Notes: generated by a model from the letters alone, not told the origin. A DNA stretch of 64,000 nucleotides from an uncultured Bacteroides sp. (GCF_900547205.1 NZ_URFY01000022.1:1-64000), one strand, 5' to 3'. Positions 28,501 through 36,785 are shown, numbered from the stretch's first letter. Made by a program: numbers and translations.

Positions 28501-29017
28501 ACATCCCAGTGTACCGGAGATTGTTTATGGGTTCGGGTTGAACATAGAATATAAAGGATTTTATGCCAGCGTATTCTTCCAGGGAACGGGAAATTGCTCT
28601 GTCTTATTGGGAGGGAATACTCCGGAAGGCTGGTATCCTTTTGCATGGGGAGTTGACCAATCCAGCTACCGAACTTTCGCTTTGGACCGTTGGACTGAAG
28701 ATAATCCGAGCCAAAATGTCTTAATGCCACGTCTGCATAAAGATAATGCCAATAATGCTAACAATCAAGTGGCAAGTACTTGGTGGCTTCGCAACGGGGG
28801 CTTCTTAAGACTCAAAAACATGGAGTTCGGTTATCAACTTCCTAAACAATTCCTCAAGAGATTCAATGTTCAGGCAGCCAGAATTTATGTGATGGGATAC
28901 AATCTCGCTTTATGGGATGATCTTAAATATTTCGACCCGGAAGCAGGAAATGCAAACGGAGGAAACGTATACCCCAAAAACCGAACATTTACTTTAGGCG
29001 TGGACTTTACATTTTAA
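25568..29017 (+). CDS. SusC-like TonB-dependent outer-membrane transporter with STN domain
   Basis: The 1149-residue protein has a signal segment and an N-terminal STN domain (residues about 50-110, FTMKASQKTVKQVFQEI) that contacts FecR. A carboxypeptidase-like domain (GVITDAQGESIIGVSIKVKG) comes next, then the Plug (DEVVVVGYGQQKKESVV, VDGVPRKITDIEPDEIE, SVLKDAAATAIYGAEGANGVI) and a long beta-barrel ending in an aromatic residue. It imports glycan oligosaccharides across the outer membrane together with the SusD-like lipoprotein encoded next. The STN domain fits the sigma/FecR pair just upstream. Confidence 0.96.
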   Translation: MEKHRLFGLRKAEVKQVSLIMRFFSLLLLIGIGNCLATNSYSQSKLFTMKASQKTVKQVFQEIESSSEYIIFYMDQIIDTNRKVSINVKNQQVTAILDQLFAGTNNTYSINDRQITIYHKGEQPDSRQQSGKFTVTGVITDAQGESIIGVSIKVKGTTIGGITDMDGRYSITVPNKNDILMVSYIGYASEEIKINGRRNINIRMREDSKALDEVVVVGYGQQKKESVVVSMSSVKPSEIAAPTRNLTNNLAGQVSGLIAVQRSGEPGYDDAEFWIRGISTFASNASASAPLVLVDGVPRKITDIEPDEIETFSVLKDAAATAIYGAEGANGVILVTTKRGKDEKPKITFKTEHSISSPQRLPEFVGSADYLSLYNEALHNDGEPDLFSTETIENFRTSTDRDLYPDTDWISELLRKNTHNHRYTLNVRGGSARSRYFVSGAYYNESGIYKGNPTEKYDTNIGLDRFNLRSNIDMDVTSTTLVSIDLAGQYLIANYPGESSSSIFRSMLITPPYCFPAVYSDGTVATYEQERGINMRNPYNQLMNSGYTRQWRTGIQSKVGIRQKLDFITKGLSAKLNISYDFDATFKSIRSYNPSRYHATGRDENGNLTFIQVVSGTPDLSDLKDNGIEAQKRIYIDAAINYKRTFAEKHDVSGMLLYMQKETQLKTQPLPYRKQGLVGRLSYSYDGRYFLEGNFGYTGSEAFAKNHRFGFFPAVGFAYYLSNEPFYPGVLKNYVNKVKLRASVGKTGNDTTSDRFIYRPTYKMDAGTWSQGIGSNGGNNSLGKGIIEGFPETLDIGWEIEKKQNYGFDLGLFNNKIDFVFDYFRSERSNILMQRKTTPTLSGFRVNQYANYGIVSNHGVDMSLNAHHQIGKVKLSARGTFTFARNEIKEYDELPQKYPWMQRTGKRISENNLYIAERLYTKEDFIVNKNSNDIETYTLRPELPQSTLGGLIGPGDIKYKDVNGDGVIDSYDKVVGVGHPSVPEIVYGFGLNIEYKGFYASVFFQGTGNCSVLLGGNTPEGWYPFAWGVDQSSYRTFALDRWTEDNPSQNVLMPRLHKDNANNANNQVASTWWLRNGGFLRLKNMEFGYQLPKQFLKRFNVQAARIYVMGYNLALWDDLKYFDPEAGNANGGNVYPKNRTFTLGVDFTF

Positions 29018-29032
29018 TTAAATCTATTGAAT

Positions 29033-30907
29033 ATGAAAACAATAAAGAAACTATATAAGAAAATACTGATAACCGCTTTTGCACTTTGCACTATTTATTC
29101 TTGTGATTATCTGAATGTATCTGACGAGTTAGCCGGAAACCTCCGCTCACTGGATGAAATTTTCGACAATGTAGCTTATACCAAAAGATGGTATGCCAAT
29201 ATATTTACTTCCATTCCAGATTATTCAGGAATCACCGCAGCCGAAGGAAATATCACAGGTTTCAAGAATCCATGGGCAGGAATGTGCGATGAACTAACCG
29301 TCGGATATGGAGATGCCAAACTCTATAACAAAACAGATAAAAATGCTTCCAACATGACTTTCCATCGTTGGGGAACATGCTATAAAGAAATTAGGCAGGC
29401 CAATATATTCCTGACATATGCAAAACCGATTGACGCCAATGGAACTCATGTTGACGTATTGACAGAGGAAGAACTTACCGAGATGAGGGCTAACGTGAGA
29501 TTCATGAGAGCCTATTATCATTACTTACTCTTCGAACAATACGGAGCTATTCCTTTAGTGAAAGATGCAATTCTTGAAAGAGACGACAATCTGGATTTGC
29601 CTCGCAATACCTTAGATGAAGTAATTAATTATATAGACGAAGAATTGACAGCAGTGGCCCAAGAGCTTCCGCAAAAAGCTCTGCACGATGACGACCAACA
29701 CAATGCTTGGCCAACCAAAGGCGTTGCCCTCGCAGTAAGAGCCAAAATGTGGGTATATGCAGCCAGTAAACTATTTAATGGAGAATACAAAGAAGCACTA
29801 TCCGTGATAAACCTTGACGGCACAAGACTTTTCCCTGACAAAGACCCTAATAAATGGAGTAAAGCTGTTGCCGCTTTAGAAGACTTCATGAAATTTGCTG
29901 AAGATGAAGGTAACTATGAGTTACTGAATACCGGCAATCCGGCACAAGACATCTATGATTTATTCCAAACCTACAACAGAGAAATTATATGGGCAACGGC
30001 CGCCACCTCATGGGGAGGTATGACGAATGATATGTTCGACCGCAGATGTACTCCAAGAAGCGAACAAAACGGTATGGGTTGCATAGGCGTCACACAAGAA
30101 CTCGTCAACGACTTCTATATGAAAGACGGACTTCCGATACAACCAACCAGATATTTGAAGCAATCTCCGTTATATACTACCGAAGGATTTGACAAATATG
30201 TAGAAACTGTTAAAGCGGGAAGCAAAGAAATTCAAGCAGCCAACAATGTCAGCAATAGGTTTCTTAATCGGGAAGCACGTTTCTACAATACGGTATTCTT
30301 CCAGAATAGAAGATGGCACGTGACTAATAATGTGACTCAATTCCATAAAGGAAGTCCCAATGAATTAAGCGGTACCATATATACCCATACTGGCTATATG
30401 CTGTACAAAAGATTCAATCGGGAAGTCAGTATGAAATCTCCGGGAGTGCAAAGTAAATTCCGTCCTTCTATTATCTTCCGCCTTGCAGATCTTTACTTGT
30501 TATATGCAGAAGCAATCAATGAAGTAGCACCACAGGATGAACGCGTATTGACCTATTTAAATAAAGTTCGCCAACGTGCCGGTTTGGAAGATATTGAAGT
30601 GCTAAATCCTTCCATTAAAGGAAATCAAGAGTTGCAAAGACTTGCTATCCAGCGTGAACGACGCATTGAATTAGCAACAGAAGGACAACGTTATTTCGAC
30701 GTACGGCGTTGGATGATAGCAGATGAGGAAGGAGAAGGGCGTCAATTCGGATATGTTCATGGCATGAATATGAATGCAGCAGAAGACAAATTCTATGAAG
30801 AAGTAGAAGCAAGTCCGATTGTCTTCAGACGAAAAATGTATTTGTACCCCATTCCTGACGATGAGATGAAAAAGAGCGAACAACTCGTTCAAAATCCGGG
30901 ATGGTAA
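29033..30907 (+). CDS. SusD-like glycan-binding lipoprotein
   Basis: The 624-residue protein has a lipobox (IYSCDYLNV, Cys24) and SusD/RagB features: the N-terminal TPR-like helices (MRANVRFMRAYYHYLLFEQYG) and the C-terminal LNKVRQRAGL, QRERRIELATEGQRYFDVRRW region. It is anchored on the cell surface and lids the SusC channel. The annotated frame could start at a TTG two codons earlier; the ATG at 29033 is preferred. It lies 15 bases after susC. Confidence 0.95.
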   Translation: MKTIKKLYKKILITAFALCTIYSCDYLNVSDELAGNLRSLDEIFDNVAYTKRWYANIFTSIPDYSGITAAEGNITGFKNPWAGMCDELTVGYGDAKLYNKTDKNASNMTFHRWGTCYKEIRQANIFLTYAKPIDANGTHVDVLTEEELTEMRANVRFMRAYYHYLLFEQYGAIPLVKDAILERDDNLDLPRNTLDEVINYIDEELTAVAQELPQKALHDDDQHNAWPTKGVALAVRAKMWVYAASKLFNGEYKEALSVINLDGTRLFPDKDPNKWSKAVAALEDFMKFAEDEGNYELLNTGNPAQDIYDLFQTYNREIIWATAATSWGGMTNDMFDRRCTPRSEQNGMGCIGVTQELVNDFYMKDGLPIQPTRYLKQSPLYTTEGFDKYVETVKAGSKEIQAANNVSNRFLNREARFYNTVFFQNRRWHVTNNVTQFHKGSPNELSGTIYTHTGYMLYKRFNREVSMKSPGVQSKFRPSIIFRLADLYLLYAEAINEVAPQDERVLTYLNKVRQRAGLEDIEVLNPSIKGNQELQRLAIQRERRIELATEGQRYFDVRRWMIADEEGEGRQFGYVHGMNMNAAEDKFYEEVEASPIVFRRKMYLYPIPDDEMKKSEQLVQNPGW

Positions 30908-30944
30908 ACCTGCACTATGTTTCACGACTTAAATAAATAAAAAG

Positions 30945-32270
30945 ATGAAAAAGATACATTCCATGCTGGCATCTATAGCCTTTATGATACTGGCAGCAAG
31001 CTGTGATGAGAACTTTGAAGTTGCCGATAAAGCCGATAGCTTGGTATCTGTAGCTATCAATACATTGAATATACAAAAGTCGTTCAATGTCGGAGATGCT
31101 TATCAAGCTGAACTTTGGATACAACGGGGAGGATTAAGCGATATAACCGGAAAAGTAGAATTTGTATTGGATTCTGAATTACTCGATTCTCTGAATAGAG
31201 AAGACAGGACCAATTACGAGATGTTACCGGAAAGCTGCTATGAGTTGACTAATACCGACTTCGTATTAAATAAAAACGAGATGTGCGGTTACATTACCTA
31301 TCATCCCGAAAAGATAGTGGAATTATCCGGATATGACCAGGTGAAATATGTACTTCCGCTCCGGTTGGTTTCTGACGAACTAAGAGTCAATCCCGAAAGA
31401 TGCGCTTCGTTGCTAGCCTTTCAGGTTTCTGAACCTATTGTGCAAATCGCCAACTCAGGAATTATCAATATCGATCCGACGCAAACCTCTCAGATGGATA
31501 TTCAAATCAGTGTGCCGTTTACTAATAAATGGGATATCATATGCGATTTAACTCACAATCAGTCTTTGATTGAGGAATATAATTCAAGTAATAAGACCAG
31601 TTTCATCCCATTGCCCGATGATTCGTATATTGCTCCCGAAAAGATTTCTTTACCGGAAGGTGTCAATCAAACAACTGCTTCCTACCAACTAAAAGATAAT
31701 CTGCTTCCGGGGAATTACATATTACCCATATCAATCGGAAGCTTAGAAGCTTCACAAGACGGCACTCCTAATAACTCATTAGTTATTGATAAGGAAAGTA
31801 ACACTTTATTCCGAATCGTAAAAGAAGGGCAGAAAATCAGTAAGGCAGATTGGGAAATTATCGCTTGCAACTCTGCTGCCGCTGCCAATCCGGCTAGTTA
31901 TCTGATTGACGACAACGAAGCAACCTTCTGGCATTGCAAGACTAAATCCGAAAGCGGATGGTGTGAACCTCCTTTTGATATGACAATTGATATGAAAAAA
32001 CAAATCACAATTGCACAAATCGATTTGGTTAACCGCGGGGAAGCCGGCAGAGCTAATAATATAAAATGGGTGGAGTTTTATGCTAGCAACGATAACAGTG
32101 ATTGGAAAAGAATCGGCGCTTCTGACTTCAATGATGAATTTGTCAGAGAAACATTCCGATACTATGTTCAGTCAACTACGGCCCGATATCTGAAATTAGT
32201 CATTCCGGAAGGTTATGGAAATGCGTGCCCACCGGCTGCCATCCGTGAATTGACAGTCTACGGATACTAA
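30945..32270 (+). CDS. DUF1735 / F5/8 type C domain surface lipoprotein
   Basis: The 441-residue protein has a lipobox (LAASC, Cys20), an N-terminal pair of DUF1735-like beta domains (residues about 30-270), and a C-terminal discoidin (F5/8 type C) domain of about 140 residues (DNEATFWHCK, then NIKWVEFYASNDNSDWKRIG and ARYLKLVIPEG). This architecture is common for accessory glycan-binding proteins next to SusD genes. It probably binds the locus substrate at the surface. No catalytic domain is present. Confidence 0.85.
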   Translation: MKKIHSMLASIAFMILAASCDENFEVADKADSLVSVAINTLNIQKSFNVGDAYQAELWIQRGGLSDITGKVEFVLDSELLDSLNREDRTNYEMLPESCYELTNTDFVLNKNEMCGYITYHPEKIVELSGYDQVKYVLPLRLVSDELRVNPERCASLLAFQVSEPIVQIANSGIINIDPTQTSQMDIQISVPFTNKWDIICDLTHNQSLIEEYNSSNKTSFIPLPDDSYIAPEKISLPEGVNQTTASYQLKDNLLPGNYILPISIGSLEASQDGTPNNSLVIDKESNTLFRIVKEGQKISKADWEIIACNSAAAANPASYLIDDNEATFWHCKTKSESGWCEPPFDMTIDMKKQITIAQIDLVNRGEAGRANNIKWVEFYASNDNSDWKRIGASDFNDEFVRETFRYYVQSTTARYLKLVIPEGYGNACPPAAIRELTVYGY

Positions 32271-32302
32271 GACCTATCTTGAAAGAAGCTGAGATATAAA
32301 CA

Positions 32303-32346
32303 AAATGCATCCCAACAATCAGAGTAAAACTGTTTGGGATGCATTT
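32303..32346. terminator. Terminator hairpin after the SusC/SusD locus
   Basis: A 13-bp stem (AAATGCATCCCAA at 32303-32315 with its complement at 32334-32346) lies between the plus-strand locus and the minus-strand nitroreductase. A-runs and T-runs flank it, so it can serve both convergent units. Confidence 0.75.
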
Positions 32347-32380
32347 CCAATTTAAGAATATATCTTATACAATCTCATTC

Positions 32381-33016
32381 CTATTTGAAATACCCTACCG
32401 GATGATTCATCATTGGCATCTGGCTTTCTTTCAACTTCAGTACCTTCTTCAACTGATTGAAGTCCATCGAAGCCCGTGGAACGGTAGCCAGATTGGTAGA
32501 AGAGCAAAACAAGGATATATTCTGAGACACGATGCCAGCATCCATAGCCCCCATCAATTGGTTGTGCGCATTCTTCGCATCTCCGAAGCGGGAAATATCA
32601 CTTACCAGCACCAATGACACAGGAGCCGTTTTCACAAAAGCCTGTCCGCCAGCCACTGCTCCACGATGATCTCCTTCGGATATCAGATTCAACTGATGAT
32701 TTTTTGCATCATACAGATAGGTTCCTTCGGGCAACACTACATAGACATCCACATCCTGCTTATTCATTGCTGAGGGAGCAGTACGCTTACCCGAATCACT
32801 ACGATTGATTCCATTTGCAGCCCACAACAAATCCGAGAGATCGGCAGGACTCAATGCTTTCGATGCATATTCACGTGTAGAATGACGTTCGGACAGAGCT
32901 TTCATAACCGTACCTGTACGATTCAAATTAGGTTTCGGCAACTTGATAACTTTTTCCGCAGCAAAAGCAGCGGCCGAGAGCACTAAACAAACTAACAATA
33001 GTTGTACTTTCTTCAT
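32381..33016 (-). CDS. Exported nitroreductase-family protein (SagB-type)
   Basis: The 211-residue protein has a signal peptide (LLLVCLVLSAAAFA) followed by a nitroreductase/SagB-like flavoprotein fold: ERHSTREYASKALSPADLSD (FMN-contacting arginine region), LLWAANGINR, and a C-terminal GYF segment. Most nitroreductases are cytoplasmic, so export is notable, although SagB-like exported members are seen in Bacteroides. It would bind FMN; substrate unknown. A TATATTTG box lies 26 bases upstream. Confidence 0.85.
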   Translation of the reverse strand: MKKVQLLLVCLVLSAAAFAAEKVIKLPKPNLNRTGTVMKALSERHSTREYASKALSPADLSDLLWAANGINRSDSGKRTAPSAMNKQDVDVYVVLPEGTYLYDAKNHQLNLISEGDHRGAVAGGQAFVKTAPVSLVLVSDISRFGDAKNAHNQLMGAMDAGIVSQNISLFCSSTNLATVPRASMDFNQLKKVLKLKESQMPMMNHPVGYFK

Positions 33017-33042
33017 AATTGTGGAATTTAATTGTTGATAGA

Positions 33043-33050
33043 CAAATATA
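33043..33050 (-). promoter_or_regulatory. Putative Bacteroides -7 promoter box
   Basis: On the minus strand the bases read TATATTTG (TAnnTTTG), 26 bases before the nitroreductase start and immediately downstream of the rubrerythrin terminator. Confidence 0.5.
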
Positions 33051-33091
33051 AATAAAAAAGGCCTGCATTCCGATATGAATGCAGACCTTTT
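33051..33091 (-). terminator. Rho-independent terminator of rubrerythrin
   Basis: On the minus strand, AAAGGTCTGCATTC pairs with GAATGCAGGCCTTT with one mismatch around a six-base loop, followed by a T-rich tail. It lies 23 bases after the rubrerythrin stop codon. Confidence 0.85.
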
Positions 33092-33113
33092 AAAAGTTAT
33101 TTATAAGGCTTTA

Positions 33114-33674
33114 TTATTTCTTGTCACCGAAATAGCGGTTGTACAATCCTTCGAAACCTTTACCGTGACGAGCTTCGTCTTTACACATTTCGTGCACAGT
33201 ATCGTGAATAGCATCCAGATTCAAAGCTTTAGCGCGTGTAGCGATACGCTTCTTATCTTCGCAAGCACCTTGTTCAGCGTCTTTACGTTTCTGCAAGTTT
33301 GTCTTAGTATCCCATACACAGTCACCCAACAACTCTGCAAATTTAGCAGCGTGTTCAGCTTCTTCCCAAGCATAACGCTTGAAAGCTTCAGCTACTTCAG
33401 GATAACCTTCGCGGTCTGCCTGGCGGCTCATAGCCAAATACATACCTACTTCAGTACATTCACCCATGAAGTGATTATTCAAATCCTTAATCATTTCTTC
33501 GTCGCAACCTTTTGCAACACCAATCACGTGTTCGTCAGCAAAAGACAGTGCAGCACCTTCTACTTCAACAACTTCTACAAATTTGCTAGCAGGAGCTTTA
33601 CACAATGGGCATTTCTCAGGAGCGGCGTCACCTTCGTGAACGTAACCACAAACAGTACATCTAAATTTCTTCAT
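33114..33674 (-). CDS. rbr: Reverse rubrerythrin (peroxide-scavenging diiron protein)
   Basis: The 186-residue protein has an N-terminal rubredoxin-like Fe(Cys)4 site (Cys6, Cys9, Cys22, Cys25) followed by a ferritin-like diiron domain with EEAEHA and DEARHG carboxylate/His motifs. The order, rubredoxin first, is that of reverse rubrerythrins; classical ones carry it at the C-terminus. These enzymes reduce hydrogen peroxide to water in anaerobes. The gene follows a Fur/PerR-like regulator on the same strand with a 41-base gap. Confidence 0.92.
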   Translation of the reverse strand: MKKFRCTVCGYVHEGDAAPEKCPLCKAPASKFVEVVEVEGAALSFADEHVIGVAKGCDEEMIKDLNNHFMGECTEVGMYLAMSRQADREGYPEVAEAFKRYAWEEAEHAAKFAELLGDCVWDTKTNLQKRKDAEQGACEDKKRIATRAKALNLDAIHDTVHEMCKDEARHGKGFEGLYNRYFGDKK

Positions 33675-33715
33675 TTTCTTCTCAATTTTAAATTAATTAG
33701 TCAATACGTATTATT

Positions 33716-34126
33716 TTATTGTTCGTTTAAACAGTTCTTACAGATTCCTTTATAATAATAATGCACTTCCGACACTTGATGTCCTTCCATATCCAAACCA
33801 ACCACATTCTTTACTGCTTCCAGACATTTCAAATCATAGATATGCCCGCAACGCCGACAAAGGAAATGAGCATGAGGCGAAGTATCGGCATCAAAATTAG
33901 TGTTCCGTTCATCAATCGTAAGCATTTGAACTGCCCCTTGCTCCGAAAACAATTTCAAAGTATTGTATACTGTTGTTTTCGAAAGTGTCGGCATTGAAGG
34001 CGACAATGCTGTATAGATATCATCAGCCGAAGGATGAATAGGATGCTCCATCAAGTATTCCATGATAGCAATGCGCTGCATGGAAGGCTTTATGCTATGT
34101 TCTAATAATCTATTGTATGGTTCCAT
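33716..34126 (-). CDS. Fur family regulator, PerR-like
   Basis: The 136-residue protein has the Fur winged helix (SMQRIAIMEYLMEHPIHPSA, then LSKTTVYNTLKLFSEQGAV) and the dimerisation domain with structural zinc motifs CRRCG and CKNC and the metal-site stretch HAHFLC. The adjoining downstream peroxide-scavenging gene and the PerR-like dyad in its own leader support a PerR-type peroxide sensor. PerR and Fur cannot be separated with certainty from sequence alone. Confidence 0.87.
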   Translation of the reverse strand: MEPYNRLLEHSIKPSMQRIAIMEYLMEHPIHPSADDIYTALSPSMPTLSKTTVYNTLKLFSEQGAVQMLTIDERNTNFDADTSPHAHFLCRRCGHIYDLKCLEAVKNVVGLDMEGHQVSEVHYYYKGICKNCLNEQ

Positions 34127-34158
34127 AAGTTCTTTCCTTCAATTGTTCAAACTTGTAT

Positions 34159-34173
34159 TAATTACAATTATAA
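34159..34173 (-). promoter_or_regulatory. Possible PerR-box-like operator
   Basis: The minus-strand sequence TTATAATTGTAATTA matches the first half of the PerR consensus (TTATAAT-T-ATTATAA) exactly and four of seven bases of the second half. It lies between the -7 box (34182-34189) and the start of the Fur-family gene, so it could mediate autoregulation. Confidence 0.35.
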
Positions 34174-34181
34174 ATCCAGTG

Positions 34182-34189
34182 CAAAGATA
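34182..34189 (-). promoter_or_regulatory. Putative Bacteroides -7 promoter box
   Basis: On the minus strand the bases read TATCTTTG (TAnnTTTG), 55 bases before the Fur-family start. The leader between them holds the PerR-like dyad. Confidence 0.5.
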
Positions 34190-34368
34190 GAGAGTTCCTA
34201 TGTTACTTCCAAATAAATCATCTGATTTTTTTATGTATCGGTATAAATAAAACAAGGCCATCTTACCGGATGAGCTCTTCTGTAAGCTTCATTAAGCTAA
34301 CTATACTTAAAGTTCCTCATTTCGAGGATTCCTTGCATTTATATGTGAGAAATCCAAAAACTATTTCC

Positions 34369-34376
34369 TATTTTTG
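34369..34376 (+). promoter_or_regulatory. Putative Bacteroides -7 promoter box
   Basis: TATTTTTG fits TAnnTTTG, 28 bases before the NAD synthetase start. Confidence 0.45.
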
Positions 34377-34404
34377 CACCCACTATATATAAATAAGGTA
34401 TAAG

Positions 34405-36330
34405 ATGAATTACGGATTCGTTAAAGTAGCTGCCGCCGTGCCGCACGTTAAAGTGGCCGACTGCAAGTTCAATGCTGAGAAAATAGAAAGTCTGATAGCC
34501 ATTGCCGAAGGCAAAGGAGTGCAAATAGTGATATTTCCGGAGATGAGCCTTACCGGATATACCTGTGGCGACTTATTCGGGCAGCAAATGTTACTGGAAG
34601 AAGCAGAGATGCGATTAATGCAGATTCTCAACAATACCCGCCAGTTGGATATTATTTCTATTGTCGGTATGCCTATCGTAGTAAACTCTACGGTAATCAA
34701 TGCCGCCGTGGTGATTCAGAAAGGAAAAGTACTGGGCATTTCAGCAAAAACTTATCTACCTAATTATAAAGAGTTCTACGAACAACGCTGGTTCACTTCC
34801 GCCCTCCAACTGGAATCGGAGAATGTGCGCTTATGCGGACAGATTGTCCCCATTGGCTCCAACCTTCTTTTTGAGACTTCCACCACTACCTTCGGAATTG
34901 AAATCTGCGAAGATCTCTGGGCAACTATACCTCCAAGTTCGTCGCTTGCACTGCAAGGGGCGGAAATCATATTCAATATGTCTGCCGACAATGAAGGCAT
35001 CGGGAAGCATAGCTACCTTTGCTCTCTTATCAGCCAGCAATCTGCACGTTGCATTTCGGGATATGTATTCTCTTCGTGCGGCTTTGGAGAATCGACAACC
35101 GATGTCGTGTTTGCCGGCAACGGATTGATATTCGAAAACGGCAGCCTTCTTGCCCGAAGCAAGCGTTTCAGCATGGAAGAACAATTGATTATCTCCGAAA
35201 TCGACGTGGAACGCATACGGGCCGAACGCAGGATAAATACCACTTTTGCTGCCAGCCAAGCGAATATAGGCAATAAAAAAGCAACTACCATCGCAACAGA
35301 GTACGTAAACAGCAAAGAGCTGACTCTGACACGAAGCTTTAACCCGCATCCTTTCGTGCCGCAGGGTAAGGAACTGAACGAGCACTGCGAGGAAGTATTC
35401 TCCATTCAGATAGCCGGATTGGCAAAACGTCTGGTTCACACGGGAGCTAAAACCGCCGTAGTAGGTATCTCCGGAGGATTGGACTCTACGCTGGCATTAC
35501 TCGTCTGCATAAAAACCTTTGATATGCTGGGTTTATCTCGTAAAGATATATTAGGCATCACGATGCCCGGATTCGGGACGACCGACCGCACTTACCACAA
35601 TGCGATTGACTTAATGAATTCATTGGGAATATCGGTTCGCGAAATCAGTATAAAAGATGCTTGCATTCAGCACTTCAAGGACATAGACCATGATATCAAC
35701 GTGCACGACGTGACGTATGAGAATTCTCAGGCGCGCGAACGTACTCAGATTTTGATGGACGTTGCCAATCAGACTTGCGGATTGGTGGTGGGCACGGGCG
35801 ATTTATCGGAACTTGCACTGGGATGGGCTACTTACAACGGCGATCATATGTCTATGTATGGCGTCAACGCAAGTGTTCCGAAAACACTCGTGAAGTATCT
35901 GGTTCAATGGGTAGCCGAAAATGGCATGGATGATGATTCCAAAGCTACCCTGCTCGATATTGTGGACACGCCCATCAGTCCGGAACTGATTCCGGCGGAT
36001 GAAAACGGAGATATCAAACAAAAGACGGAGGACTTGGTGGGCCCCTATGAGCTGCATGATTTCTTCCTTTATTATTTCTTGCGTTTCGGTTTCCGGCCTT
36101 CCAAAATATTCTATTTAGCCAATACGGCATTCAAAAACAGCTACGACGAAGAGACAATCAAGAAATGGTTGTATACTTTCTTCAGACGTTTCTTCAATCA
36201 ACAATTTAAACGTTCTTGCCTGCCCGACGGACCGAAAGTCGGTAGCATTTCCATCAGCCCAAGAGGTGATTGGAGAATGCCAAGCGATGCAAGTTCGGCA
36301 ATGTGGCTGAGAGAAATCGAGAATTTATAA
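34405..36330 (+). CDS. nadE: Glutamine-dependent NAD+ synthetase
   Basis: The 641-residue protein fuses an N-terminal nitrilase-type glutaminase domain (catalytic Glu46 in FPEMSLTGY, Lys in KTYLPNYKEF, Cys in GIEICEDLW) to a C-terminal ATP-pyrophosphatase synthetase domain (SGGLDSTLAL, then GTGDLSELALGW). It converts deamido-NAD to NAD using glutamine, the last step of NAD synthesis. Length and order match the bacterial glutamine-dependent family. It is monocistronic. Confidence 0.95.
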   Translation: MNYGFVKVAAAVPHVKVADCKFNAEKIESLIAIAEGKGVQIVIFPEMSLTGYTCGDLFGQQMLLEEAEMRLMQILNNTRQLDIISIVGMPIVVNSTVINAAVVIQKGKVLGISAKTYLPNYKEFYEQRWFTSALQLESENVRLCGQIVPIGSNLLFETSTTTFGIEICEDLWATIPPSSSLALQGAEIIFNMSADNEGIGKHSYLCSLISQQSARCISGYVFSSCGFGESTTDVVFAGNGLIFENGSLLARSKRFSMEEQLIISEIDVERIRAERRINTTFAASQANIGNKKATTIATEYVNSKELTLTRSFNPHPFVPQGKELNEHCEEVFSIQIAGLAKRLVHTGAKTAVVGISGGLDSTLALLVCIKTFDMLGLSRKDILGITMPGFGTTDRTYHNAIDLMNSLGISVREISIKDACIQHFKDIDHDINVHDVTYENSQARERTQILMDVANQTCGLVVGTGDLSELALGWATYNGDHMSMYGVNASVPKTLVKYLVQWVAENGMDDDSKATLLDIVDTPISPELIPADENGDIKQKTEDLVGPYELHDFFLYYFLRFGFRPSKIFYLANTAFKNSYDEETIKKWLYTFFRRFFNQQFKRSCLPDGPKVGSISISPRGDWRMPSDASSAMWLREIENL

Positions 36331-36356
36331 TATTTTATAGGTTTTCTGCAAGCATA

Positions 36357-36378
36357 CCTCCTGATAATCATCAGGGGG
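36357..36378. terminator. Hairpin after nadE
   Basis: CCTCCTGAT at 36357-36365 pairs with ATCAGGGGG at 36370-36378 around an AATC loop (one G-U pair). No T-run follows, so its use as a terminator is uncertain. Confidence 0.45.
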
Positions 36379-36396
36379 CATGACCTGTTTCGCGGC

Positions 36397-36575
36397 TGGG
36401 AACAAGAGTTTCACCTGCTTGAAACTGTAGTTCCATAGGCTTGAAACTAGAGTTCCACCCGCTTGAAACTGTAGTTCCACCGGCTTGAAACTGTAGTTCC
36501 AGAGCCTTTGAAACTAGAGTTTCACACTGCTGGGAACTACAGTTTCAAGCAGTGAAAACTCTGGTTTCCAGCAAT
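36397..36575. repeat. Array of 22-bp intergenic repeats (GAAACTGTAGTTCC type)
   Basis: Four units starting TTGAAACT at 36419, 36441, 36463 and 36485 recur with an exact 22-base period, alternating GTAGTTCC and AGAGTTCC cores. Variant units precede them (36399) and follow (36508), and two inverted copies (GGGAACTACAGTTTC at 36532 and AAAACTCTGGTTTCC at 36555) close the array so that it can fold on itself. The spacers between cores are only 6-8 bases and are not unique, so this is not a CRISPR array. It is part of a 455-base gap between nadE and the phosphatase gene. Confidence 0.8.
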
Positions 36576-36639
36576 GTACGGGTTTCAATATAAGCTTCAT
36601 ATATTTTCGAAGATAAAGACTTCCCTCCTTCTATCTATG

Positions 36640-36739
36640 GTGACAGCATTTTTGCTGTCACACTGCTGTCACCACTTGCTGTCACACTCTAAGTTTTTTA
36701 TTATCAACCTATTAAGTGGCAATCGGTGACAGGTGACAG
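36640..36739. repeat. TGACAG/CTGTCA repeat cluster
   Basis: GTGACAGCA (36640-36648) forms a 9-bp hairpin with TGCTGTCAC (36653-36661). TGCTGTCAC recurs at 36664-36672 and 36677-36685, and GGTGACAG occurs twice in tandem at 36725-36739. Function unknown; it lies between the 22-bp array and the end of the phosphatase gene. Confidence 0.7.
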
Positions 36740-36785
36740 ATATATTTCATTTTAATTGTATGGGAGAGGATAAAACAGTGCAGTG

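Noticed and set aside
33075..33755. Open frame of 226 codons on the plus strand
   Set aside because: It is antisense to the reverse rubrerythrin and its terminator; composition is Phe/Ser-rich and without family similarity.
36397..36575. CRISPR array
   Set aside because: The period is only 22 bases, spacers are 6-8 bases and not unique, and no cas genes are near.
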